Source of the DNA: Paenibacillus ginsengihumi DSM 21568
Lineage (GTDB): Bacteria; Bacillota; Bacilli; Paenibacillales; NBRC-103111
Reading direction: 5' to 3'
Length of the DNA: 40,499 nucleotides
NCBI RefSeq assembly: GCF_000380965.1
Contig: NZ_KB905593.1
Location: 1-40,499, forward strand
The first letter of the stretch is position 1; the number at the start of each line of letters is the position of its first letter. The position numbers were made by a program, and so were the translations under genes. This document shows, piece by piece, positions 34,086 to 40,499 of this stretch. Below the pieces are notes generated by a model that saw only the letters and a program-made list of their open reading frames with translations, searched no databases and was not told the DNA's origin.

Positions 34086-34544
34086 TTAGCGAACGTCGTC
34101 GCGTCTTTCGTTGCGGTTGCGAAGACCGGCCAGGCCAATCAGACCGAGCAGGCCAAGCCAGCCCCAGTTGTTGTTATTCGTTGCCGTCGTACGGTAATTG
34201 TTGGTCCGGTACGTGTTCGTATCGTAGTTGCCGCCATAACCGTATCCTGTGCGGTTAGTGGTGTAGTTATTCATGCGGTCCAGCATATTGTCGGTATATG
34301 TCCGCATGTTGCCCGTACCCGATACGTTGCCCGTTGTCGAACCGCCGCTTACGCCTGTGTTGGTCGTATTAACATTATAAGTTCCGGAAGTCGTGCTGGT
34401 CGCCGTACCGGTTACCGAAGCATTGCCAGCTCCCGTCGCATTCGGGGCAGCGGGCGTCCCGGCCGCGAACGCTGCATGTCCGCCGAATCCCAAAGAAGCT
34501 GTCAAAGCTAACGCCAGAACCGTCTTGTTGAACTTCTTGTTCAT
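34086..34544 (-). CDS. Secreted WGxxGxxG-type C-terminal-anchor protein
   Basis: A 152-residue protein. Residues 1-27 form a signal peptide (MNKKFNKTVLALALTASLGF, then GGHAAFA). The middle is low-complexity, rich in Thr, Asn, Gly and Ser (TATSTTSGTYNVNTTNTG), with tyrosine/asparagine-rich repeats (TNRTGYGYGGNYDTNTYRTN). The C-terminus is NNWGWLGLLGLIGLAGLRNR followed by a charged tail: a WGxxGxxG motif, one hydrophobic helix and basic residues. This layout matches small proteins annotated as WGxxGxxG or CTERM-like in Bacilli, thought to be membrane-anchored or sorted; the role is unknown. Start: ATG 34544 after AAGGGAGCAAACGAAAGA. Confidence 0.82.
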   Translation of the reverse strand: MNKKFNKTVLALALTASLGFGGHAAFAAGTPAAPNATGAGNASVTGTATSTTSGTYNVNTTNTGVSGGSTTGNVSGTGNMRTYTDNMLDRMNNYTTNRTGYGYGGNYDTNTYRTNNYRTTATNNNNWGWLGLLGLIGLAGLRNRNERRDDVR

Positions 34545-34739
34545 TCTTTCGTTTGCTCCCTTCAACGCTTATTTGGTGTTGCACAAATAGCATGTCCCCG
34601 AGACTTTATCTTATCCCGCTTCCCGGCAGGGGGCTGCTGTCATATTCTCCTGAATTATGCCAGGAATCAGGGGGCCGGCCCTGATAGCAATCCCCCCGCT
34701 TTTCCGCTACAATAGGAAAAGACAAAAGGAGTGATGGGC

Positions 34740-35702
34740 ATGTCAAGCGCAAACGCGCCGATCTCTCCTCTCTTATGGGGGGACAAGCGTTTTCATACAT
34801 GGAATTACGAAATGCGCGAGCAGTTCGGAACGAAAGTGTTCAAGGTTATGCTCGACGCCGGGTTTACGTGCCCGAACCGCGACGGCAAGATCGCGATCGG
34901 CGGCTGCACCTTCTGCAGCGCCAGAGGCTCCGGCGACTTTGCCGGCAGCCGCCGCGACGACCTTGTCACCCAGTTCCGCAAGGTTCGCGACCTGCAGCAC
35001 CGCAAATGGCCGGACGCTCAGTACATCGGGTATTTCCAGGCATACACGAATACGTACGCGCCGGTCAGCGAGCTGCGCGAATATTACGAAGTCATTCTGG
35101 AGCAGCCCGGCGTCGTCGGCCTTTCCATCGCCACCCGGCCCGACTGCTTGCCGGATGAGGTGATCGATTATTTGGCCGAGCTGAACGAGCGCACTTATCT
35201 GTGGCTCGAGATGGGCCTGCAGACGATTCATGAAGACACCTCGCGGCTCATTAACCGCGCCCACGACACCGCCTGCTATGTCGAGGCGGTCGAGAAGCTG
35301 CGCAAGCGCGGCATTCGCGTGTGCAGCCATATCATCTTCGGCCTTCCCCAGGAAACGCACGAGATGATGCTGGATACGGCCCGCGCCGTCGCCGCGATGG
35401 ATGTGCAGGGCATTAAAATTCATCTGCTTCATTTAATGAAGAAGACGCCGATGGTAAAGCAGTACGAAGCCGGCCTCGTCCGCTTTCTGGAGATGGACGA
35501 ATATGTGAAGCTCGTCGTCGACGCGCTCGAGCTGCTGCCGCCGGAGATGATCGTTCACCGCGTCACCGGCGATGCGCCGCGCGAGCTGCTGATCGGCCCG
35601 ATGTGGAGCCTGCGCAAGTGGGAAGTGCTCAACGCCATCGACGCCGAGCTGAAAAGACGCGATACGTATCAAGGGAAAAAGTGGTCGGCAAAGGCGCAAT
35701 AA
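34740..35702 (+). CDS. mnmL: Radical SAM protein MnmL (YtqA)
   Basis: A 320-residue radical SAM enzyme of the TIGR01212/YtqA type. The iron-sulfur motif is CPNRDGKIAIGGCTFC, an expanded CX(n)CxxC spacing typical of this family. Further segments are YFQAYTNTYAP, VVGLSIATRPDCLPD, LWLEMGLQTIHEDT and VCSHIIFGLPQETHEMM. In Bacillus subtilis YtqA acts with YtqB in forming the mnm5 group at the tRNA wobble uridine, replacing MnmC; assignment here rests on similarity and on the adjacent mnmM. Start: ATG 34740 lies eight bases after AAAAGGAG; GTG 34731 and ATG 34734 are too close to it. Confidence 0.85.
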   Translation: MSSANAPISPLLWGDKRFHTWNYEMREQFGTKVFKVMLDAGFTCPNRDGKIAIGGCTFCSARGSGDFAGSRRDDLVTQFRKVRDLQHRKWPDAQYIGYFQAYTNTYAPVSELREYYEVILEQPGVVGLSIATRPDCLPDEVIDYLAELNERTYLWLEMGLQTIHEDTSRLINRAHDTACYVEAVEKLRKRGIRVCSHIIFGLPQETHEMMLDTARAVAAMDVQGIKIHLLHLMKKTPMVKQYEAGLVRFLEMDEYVKLVVDALELLPPEMIVHRVTGDAPRELLIGPMWSLRKWEVLNAIDAELKRRDTYQGKKWSAKAQ

Positions 35703-35794
35703 CCGAAGGCACGGCCGGACGACGAAGGCTTCGGGACGTCATCACGACGGCCAACTATCATTTATAGCAGAATAGAAGAAGGTGTATCGTTACC

Positions 35795-36367
35795 GTGGGT
35801 TTCGTTTCGATATTGGGGTTCGCCCATCGCCTGATTGCCGAACGCGTGCAGCCGGGGGAGACGGCGATCGATGCCACCGCCGGCAATGGCGTAGATACGC
35901 TGTTTCTGGCCCGGATCGTTGGCGCTGCCGGGGAGGTGCACGCCTTCGATATTCAGCCGCAGGCGCTGGAGCGCACGGCGGCGCGCCTCGCCAGGGAGCA
36001 GCCGGACGCGAAGGTCCGGCTCCACTTGCGCAGCCACGCCGAGATGGCTGCGGCCGTCGCGGATGAGCAGCATGGCCGCGTAGCCGCGGTCATGTTCAAT
36101 CTCGGATACTTGCCGGGAGAGGATCATGCGATCGTAACCCGGCCGAATACGACGGTGCAGGCGCTGGACGCCGCCTGTCGCCTGCTGCGCGCCGGAGGAA
36201 TCGTGACGATCGTCCTGTATACCGGCCATCCCGGAGGGCAGGAGGAAGCGGATGCGGTCGAACGGTGGGCGGAGGCGCTGCCGCAGCGGGAATATCAGGC
36301 GCTGCTGTACCGGTTCGCCAATCAGCGCAATCATCCTCCGTACCTGATCGCAGTAGAAAAAAGATGA
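35795..36367 (+). CDS. mnmM: tRNA 5-aminomethyl-2-thiouridine methyltransferase MnmM (YtqB)
   Basis: A 190-residue class I methyltransferase of the YtqB family. It has ETAIDATAGNGVDTLFLARI (motif I), VHAFDIQPQALERT, the family-specific VMFNLGYLPGEDHAIVT, and the end QRNHPPYLIAVEKR. It is reported in Bacillus to methylate nm5s2U to mnm5s2U at position 34 of tRNAs for Lys, Glu and Gln. The start is GTG 35795 about ten bases after AAGAAGGTG. It follows mnmL by 92 bp on the same strand, the same pairing as ytqA-ytqB. Confidence 0.87.
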   Translation: MGFVSILGFAHRLIAERVQPGETAIDATAGNGVDTLFLARIVGAAGEVHAFDIQPQALERTAARLAREQPDAKVRLHLRSHAEMAAAVADEQHGRVAAVMFNLGYLPGEDHAIVTRPNTTVQALDAACRLLRAGGIVTIVLYTGHPGGQEEADAVERWAEALPQREYQALLYRFANQRNHPPYLIAVEKR

Positions 36368-36422
36368 TTTCCTTTGTTATAATGCTGCTAGAATAATCCA
36401 TAGACGAAACGAGGGAGTGCTT

Positions 36423-37388
36423 GTGAAACCATATCCGCTTCAATTCAAGCCCGAATTCAAAGAGCGCGTCTGGGGAGGACGGGCGCTGGAGCAATTCGGT
36501 CTTGAGCTGCCGCAAGGCGTTATCGGGGAAGGCTGGATGATCGGCGATCATCCGAACGGCACGACCCAAGTGATGAACGGAGAGCTGGCCGGACAAGGTC
36601 TGGACCGCATCCGCGAGCAATTCGGCAAGGAGTGGTTCGGCAGCAAAGGGTTTTCGGAGAAAAACGGACGCTTCCCGCTGCTGATCAAGCTGCTCGATTG
36701 TCAGGACGATCTGTCGGTGCAGGTGCACCCGAACGATCATTACGAGAAGCTTCCGCCCGGAGAGCTCGGCAAAACCGAGATGTGGTATATTTTGGACGCC
36801 AAGCCGGGAGCCAAAATCATTTACGGCCTGAAGGAAGGCGTCACCCGCGAGGCGCTCTCCAAAGCGATCGAGGAAAACCGCATTATGGACTGCATGAACG
36901 AGGTGACCGTAGAAGCCGGCGATTCGTTCTATATCCCGGCCGGGACGGTGCATGCGCTCGGCGCCGGCGTGCTGGTCGCGGAAATTCAGCAAAATTCCGA
37001 CAGCACGTACCGCCTCTACGATTACGGCCGGCTCGGTCTGGACGGCAAGCCGCGCGAGCTGCATATCGAGGACTCGTTGAACGTGATCGCTTACGAAGGC
37101 TCCGGCGCCCAATATATGAAGACGGAGCTGAGCCGCAGCAACGACTGGCTGACGCTCGTCCGTTCTCCGTATTTCATCACGGAAAAAGGGCGGGTCGAAG
37201 GCGAATGGGCGCTCGAGACGACGCCGGACAGCTTCGTGATTCTCATCGTATGCGACGGGGCAGGTGCGCTTTCCTGGAATGGCGGCGAGAAGCCGGTCAA
37301 GCCCGGCGAATGCTATCTGATGCCCGCCAGCCTGGGACGTTACTCGCTTAGCGGCAGCATGACGGTGCTGCGCAGCTATTTGCCGTAA
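36423..37388 (+). CDS. manA: Mannose-6-phosphate isomerase, class I
   Basis: A protein of about 321 residues. Zinc ligands are visible as Gln100 and His102 (SVQVHPNDHYEKL), Glu119 (GKTEMWYIL) and His177 (IPAGTVHALGAG). FKERVWGGRALEQFG at the N-terminus and VAEIQQNSDSTYRLYDYGR are also typical. It interconverts mannose-6-phosphate and fructose-6-phosphate, linking mannose use to glycolysis and sugar-nucleotide supply. Start: GTG 36423 lies seven bases after GAGGGA; GTG 36417 is inside that site. It is 55 bp after mnmM and may be co-transcribed. Confidence 0.95.
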   Translation: MKPYPLQFKPEFKERVWGGRALEQFGLELPQGVIGEGWMIGDHPNGTTQVMNGELAGQGLDRIREQFGKEWFGSKGFSEKNGRFPLLIKLLDCQDDLSVQVHPNDHYEKLPPGELGKTEMWYILDAKPGAKIIYGLKEGVTREALSKAIEENRIMDCMNEVTVEAGDSFYIPAGTVHALGAGVLVAEIQQNSDSTYRLYDYGRLGLDGKPRELHIEDSLNVIAYEGSGAQYMKTELSRSNDWLTLVRSPYFITEKGRVEGEWALETTPDSFVILIVCDGAGALSWNGGEKPVKPGECYLMPASLGRYSLSGSMTVLRSYLP

Positions 37389-37412
37389 GGCGTATCATCC
37401 GCGAATAAATAA

Positions 37413-37469
37413 AAGCACCGCTGCCTGAAGGAACCGCACCGGGTTCCAAATCGGGGCAAGCGGTGTTTT
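37413..37469. terminator. Bidirectional terminator after manA
   Basis: Long imperfect stem: CACCGCT-GCC...GGAACC pairs with GGTTCC...GGC-AAGCGGTG around GCACCG. Plus-strand tail TTTTGG; minus-strand tail CTTTTATTTATT. It lies 25 bp after manA and 58 bp from the end of the convergent radical SAM gene. Confidence 0.82.
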
Positions 37470-37526
37470 GGCATGCCTTGGCGGGGCGGAAGAGAAGAAC
37501 CGCGGGCGGCCGGGTGCCCGGCTCCT

Positions 37527-39290
37527 TCAAGCGGTTGCCGCCTCCGGCGCCAGCGAGTACACGTGCGGCTTGCCAGGCGCGTCAGGCGCATAGTAAACGA
37601 TGAGCAGCCTGCTCGCCGACGGGTCAATCACGCCTTCAGCCAAATAGCGGTCGAGATCGAACGGAACCGACTCAAGCATGACATGCTTGTGCAGCTCCTT
37701 CTCCGTCAGCCCGAGGGAGGCGAAAGCGCCGGATACCGCCTCCGGCCGTTCCGCCAGCAGGCGCATCCACGCGGACTGCTCGCTTTTGCCCAGGGTGACT
37801 TCCCACCATACTTTGCGGGGACGGTACTTGTGATTGAGGAAATAGTCGAGCTTCATCAGCCCCTCCGCCACCGGCATGCCGCTCGTGCCGCGGGCCGTCA
37901 GGAAATCGCGAAGCCGGGTGAACAAATCCTCGAGCTGATGGCCGATTTTGCCCCAGCCCCGCTCCTCCCAATAATCGCCGAACTCCTGGAAAAAGTCGAA
38001 TGCCGATGCAAATTCATGTCGAATCAAGTACGATACTGTATGATCGGTCCGGTGGGCGTTCCAATATTTTTCCAGCACATCCTCCACCCGCTTGATGCGG
38101 GCCAAATCCGAGAAAGGCAGGATGTTGTTGCCCAATATTTCGTACGGCGCCTGGTCCATATAAATATAGCCGTACTTGTCGGCATCGTGGCGCATGCCGG
38201 TGCCGCGCAGCATTTTCAGAAAGCCGAGCTGCAGCTCCTCCGGCTCCAGAGCGAACACGTCGTTGAACGTGTTGCGGAAGGAATGGTAATCCTCCTCGGG
38301 AAGCCCGGCGATCAGGTCGAGATGTTGCGCGATTTTGCCGCTTTCCTTCACCTTCGTGACCGTCCGCGTCAGCTTGGCGAAGTTTTGCCGCCGTTTCACC
38401 AAGCTGTTCGTCAGATCATTGGTCGACTGCACCCCGATTTCGAAGCGGAAAATGCCCGGCGGCGCATGCTCGGCCAAATAGTCGAGCACCTCAGGACGCA
38501 TTATATCGGCGGTAATCTCGAACTGGAAGACGCAGCCGCTGTGGTTTTCGATCAGAAACCGAAAAATCTCCATCGCATAATCGCGCTTGATGTTGAACGT
38601 CCGATCGACGAACTTGATCAGCCTGGCGCCGGAGCGAATCAAGTACAGCAGATCGCTCTTCGTCCGCTCGATGTCGAAATAACGCACGCCTATTTCAATA
38701 GAAGAAAGACAAAATTGACAGCTGAACGGACAGCCCCGGCTCGTCTCGAAATAGACGACGCGGCTCGGCAGCTGCGGCACATCCTCGGCGAAGCGGTGCG
38801 GCGACGGAATGTCGTCCAGCTTCAGCTTCGGCCGCGGCGGGTTGATCACGATGCGGCCATCCTTGCGGTACGCCGCGCCGAACACGCTGTAGAAGGCCCG
38901 ACCCTCCCGCAGCTCGTCGAGCAGATGCTTCAGCGTCTCTTCTCCTTCGCCCATGACGATAAAATCGACCTCAGGCAAGCGGTTCATCCAGTACTCTGTA
39001 TCGTAGGACACCTCGGGGCCCCCGAGCACGATGACGGTGTCCGGCAATATTTTCTTGAGCATGCCGATGACGACGATCGTCTCCTCGATGTTCCAGATGT
39101 AGCAGGAGAAGCCGATCACGTCCGGCTTGTGCCGGTACAGGTCGGAGACGATGTTCATGGCCGGGTCCTTGATCGTATACTCCGCGATCCGGATGTTCGG
39201 GTAATCGCTCTGGCAGTACGCTTTCAAATACCGCAGCGCCAGCGAGGTGTGTATATATTTGGCGTTTAGCGTCGATAAGACAATATTCAT
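37527..39290 (-). CDS. B12-binding-type radical SAM protein with DUF4080 domain
   Basis: A 587-residue protein. Residues 1-140 are a B12-binding-like Rossmann domain (MNIVLSTLNAKYIHTSLALR, PDVIGFSCYIWNIEE, VIVLGGPEVSYD); the cobalamin DxHxxG motif is not evident. The radical SAM core starts FETSRGCPFSCQFCLSS with the CxxxCxxC cysteines and includes FVDRTFNIKRDYAME and FRFEIGVQSTND. The C-terminal DUF4080 region (from about 370) has FLKMLRGTGMR and SYLIRHEFASAFDFFQEFGDY. Substrate unknown. The ribosome binding site is weak (GAGGAATGAAGACGAGCC). The gene is alone on its strand. Confidence 0.88.
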   Translation of the reverse strand: MNIVLSTLNAKYIHTSLALRYLKAYCQSDYPNIRIAEYTIKDPAMNIVSDLYRHKPDVIGFSCYIWNIEETIVVIGMLKKILPDTVIVLGGPEVSYDTEYWMNRLPEVDFIVMGEGEETLKHLLDELREGRAFYSVFGAAYRKDGRIVINPPRPKLKLDDIPSPHRFAEDVPQLPSRVVYFETSRGCPFSCQFCLSSIEIGVRYFDIERTKSDLLYLIRSGARLIKFVDRTFNIKRDYAMEIFRFLIENHSGCVFQFEITADIMRPEVLDYLAEHAPPGIFRFEIGVQSTNDLTNSLVKRRQNFAKLTRTVTKVKESGKIAQHLDLIAGLPEEDYHSFRNTFNDVFALEPEELQLGFLKMLRGTGMRHDADKYGYIYMDQAPYEILGNNILPFSDLARIKRVEDVLEKYWNAHRTDHTVSYLIRHEFASAFDFFQEFGDYWEERGWGKIGHQLEDLFTRLRDFLTARGTSGMPVAEGLMKLDYFLNHKYRPRKVWWEVTLGKSEQSAWMRLLAERPEAVSGAFASLGLTEKELHKHVMLESVPFDLDRYLAEGVIDPSASRLLIVYYAPDAPGKPHVYSLAPEAATA

Positions 39291-39387
39291 GGCTCGTCTT
39301 CATTCCTCTTCGCAGGCGGTACAGCGAGGCAGCCGCCCGATGTGCGTGTTCAATGCTCTTATTGTACACGGATCGGGAGACGATTAC

Positions 39388-39426
39388 AAAAAAAGAAAAA
39401 TGGAACCTTGAGCAGTCCCATTTTCC
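39388..39426 (-). terminator. Rho-independent terminator of the small coiled-coil gene
   Basis: Minus strand: GAAAATGG, a 14-nt loop, CCATTTTTC, then TTTTTTT. AT-rich stem of 8-9 pairs, directly after the stop at 39431. Confidence 0.78.
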
Positions 39427-39430
39427 ATGG

Positions 39431-39655
39431 CTATAGCGTATATTGGTTCGGTGCGGGGGTTGGTTCCTGGGGCATCGAGGCAAGCACGAATTCGTCCTGC
39501 CGTTCCTCGGTCCAAGCGGCGGCCTGGGCCAGCAGCTGCCCTTCCACCTGCTCCTTCTGGGTGACGAGAGACCGGATATCTCCTTCGGAATGCTCAATCG
39601 ACTGACGAAGCTGCTTGCGCTGCTCCATCCGTTTGGCAAGCTGATACAAAATCAC
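39431..39655 (-). CDS. Small coiled-coil protein of unknown function
   Basis: A 74-residue protein, charged and helical (LYQLAKRMEQRKQLRQSIEH, then SLVTQKEQVEGQLLAQAAAW), with a probable coiled coil over residues 5-55. It ends in a proline-rich tail (SMPQEPTPAPNQYTL). No known family recognised. Start: GTG 39655 follows GAAAGGAAGATAGCC, a fair ribosome binding site; a longer frame upstream to 39709 would remove it. A good terminator follows, which supports a real gene. Confidence 0.6.
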   Translation of the reverse strand: MILYQLAKRMEQRKQLRQSIEHSEGDIRSLVTQKEQVEGQLLAQAAAWTEERQDEFVLASMPQEPTPAPNQYTL

Positions 39656-40025
39656 GGCTATCTTCCTTTCGCATGTCGTTCCGATATCTTTATGGTAACA
39701 GCGGAACATTAAGACAAGATTAGAGAATCATCAACGGTACGTTAAAAACTCTCCGAAACTCATCGTATGCTTCGATAACGATAGCCTTTCCTGATTTTAT
39801 GAAAAATATGTGTCCGTCACCGACATTGGAGCGTCAAGCTGGCCGCGGTAAAGGCGGCAACAAGCCACCGCTGGGCAGCAGAGCCTCGCTCTTGGACGTC
39901 GGCGAGTTCAGCTGGCGGCATTTATGAGCAGACGAACGCTTGTCGAGAATAAAACCGCTTCATGGTGAGTCATGGTCACTAACCGTATTCATACGCAGCC
40001 CGGTTCCATGGTATAGTAGTAGCAG
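39656..40025. other. Intergenic DNA leading into the repeat region
   Basis: No gene, RNA or clear promoter can be supported. The stretch 39710-39830 is AT-rich and 39830-39960 GC-rich. TATAGTAGT at 40012-40020 looks like a -10 element, but no -35 fits well. Confidence 0.45.
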
Positions 40026-40127
40026 CTATCTTGAAAATTCGACGAAGCTTATCGGCGAATTTTCAACACCGAAGGTAACGACCGATGACGAAAGAAATGG
40101 TCCGTCATAGGCGTCTATCTTGAAAAT
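40026..40127. repeat. Most complete copy of the 90-bp two-hairpin repeat (copy R3)
   Basis: Hairpin B is a perfect 11-bp stem TTGAAAATTCG (40031-40041) / CGAATTTTCAA (40056-40066) with a 14-nt loop. A linker ACCGAAGGTAACGACCG follows, then hairpin A ATGACG / CGTCAT (40085-40090, 40103-40108). The unit is bounded by CTATCTTGAAAAT at 40026 and again at 40115, 89 bp apart; a third CTATCTTGAAAAT is at 40189. In reverse orientation it aligns with copy R1 at 19.0 kb. Confidence 0.88.
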
Positions 40128-40166
40128 AGCCCAGGGCGGTGCGGCACATTTTCATCTTCTGATGGT
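40122..40166 (+). repeat. GAAAATAGCCC repeat, copy S1
   Basis: A 45-bp sequence starting GAAAATAGCCCAGGG and ending CATTTTCATCTTCTGATGGT. A second copy lies at 40456, and a partial GAAAATAGC is at 40196. Part of it (GCGGCAC) pairs with GTGCCGC just downstream (40164-40170). Confidence 0.75.
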
Positions 40167-40255
40167 GCCGCGCCAGCGTCATGGGGGTCTATCTTGAAAA
40201 TAGCGCCGGCACTACGGCCCCACCCAGGGCTACACCGGTCACATGAGGCGACAAA

Positions 40256-40440
40256 TCCTGCAAAAAATGCAACATTTTCCGGCCTCTTCACCCCAGAAGA
40301 AGGAGAATGTTGTATTTTGTGCAACAATTTAGGGGCGGTTGGCTTCAAATCCGGGAATATCGCCCGAATTGTTGCACTTTTTACAACATTGAGCCGCAAA
40401 TAGGGGTTATCCCCCCATTTTTGTTGTACAAAATACAACA
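40256..40440. repeat. Array of four 19-bp dyads, TGTTGyA-N5-TrCAACA
   Basis: Dyads: TCCTGCA-AAAAA-TGCAACA (40256-40274, degenerate left half), TGTTGTA-TTTTG-TGCAACA (40308-40326), TGTTGCA-CTTTT-TACAACA (40370-40388), TGTTGTA-CAAAA-TACAACA (40422-40440). Every spacer is exactly 5 nt and the centres are 52, 62 and 52 bp apart. The DNA between dyads differs in sequence. Operator-like or hairpin-forming; no known regulator site recognised. Confidence 0.8.
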
Positions 40441-40455
40441 TTTGCTGGCTCTCGT

Positions 40456-40499
40456 GGAAATAGCCCCGGGCCCGCTGCCCATTTTCACCATCTGATGGT
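40456..40499 (+). repeat. GAAAATAGCCC repeat, copy S2 (cut by the window edge)
   Basis: GGAAATAGCCCCGGGCCCGC then CCATTTTCACCATCTGATGGT repeats copy S1 with a few substitutions and one deletion. The window ends inside or just at the end of this copy, so the repeat field continues to the right. Confidence 0.7.

Noticed and set aside
40256..40440. CRISPR-like regularity of the repeat array
   Set aside because: The repeats are short palindromes that alternate in half-site sequence, spacers are unequal (28-38 bp) and no cas gene is seen. An operator or structural array fits better.

Overview
The window looks like chromosomal DNA of a Gram-positive spore-former close to Paenibacillus or Cohnella (Bacillota, Paenibacillaceae). 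The evidence is the 16S rRNA 5' end at the left edge, strong AAGGAGG-type ribosome binding sites, a leucine T-box, an L20 leader, a SigI/RsgI pair, moderately high GC, and frequent TTG/GTG/ATA starts. Most genes are ordinary chromosomal housekeeping genes, and I see no transposase, integrase or phage gene.

Layout. 1-600: start of an rRNA operon leaving the window on the minus strand, with two tandem promoters. 1.1-7.3 kb: a SAM methyltransferase, a pentapeptide-repeat protein with a Cys-rich head, a twice-frameshifted HAD phosphatase, GlpP, a truncated P-loop kinase, a DUF4272 protein and a YuiH-like molybdopterin oxidoreductase. 7.4-15.5 kb: a four-PAS histidine kinase, an aldo/keto reductase with a ferredoxin-like tail, the sigI-rsgI operon with a very long disordered RsgI tail, a zinc-ribbon protein and a KTSC protein. 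15.7-19.3 kb: a GH15 glucoamylase-like enzyme, gcvH and a 2-Cys peroxiredoxin with a PerR-like box. 19.3-27.8 kb: branched-chain amino acid synthesis. A leucine T-box precedes ilvB-ilvN-ilvC-leuA. leuB lies apart, beyond a convergent PLP aminotransferase. 27.8-29.3 kb: infC-rpmI-rplT with its L20 leader. 29.3-34.5 kb: a membrane GT2 glycosyltransferase, a PAP2 phosphatase next to a diacylglycerol-glycosyltransferase-like protein, trmB, and a secreted WGxxGxxG protein. 34.7-39.7 kb: mnmL-mnmM-manA, a DUF4080 radical SAM protein and a small coiled-coil protein. 39.7-40.5 kb: repeat-rich DNA without a gene.

The least explained signals are intergenic. (1) A repeat of about 90 bp made of two hairpins occurs at four places (14.8, 19.0, 23.8 and 40.0 kb); three of these lie just upstream of minus-strand genes. 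(2) Four 19-bp dyads of the form TGTTGyA-N5-TrCAACA lie at 40256-40440. Their centres are 52, 62 and 52 bp apart, close to whole helical turns. (3) A third repeat, starting GAAAATAGCCC, flanks that array and runs off the right edge. I do not recognise a described function for any of the three.
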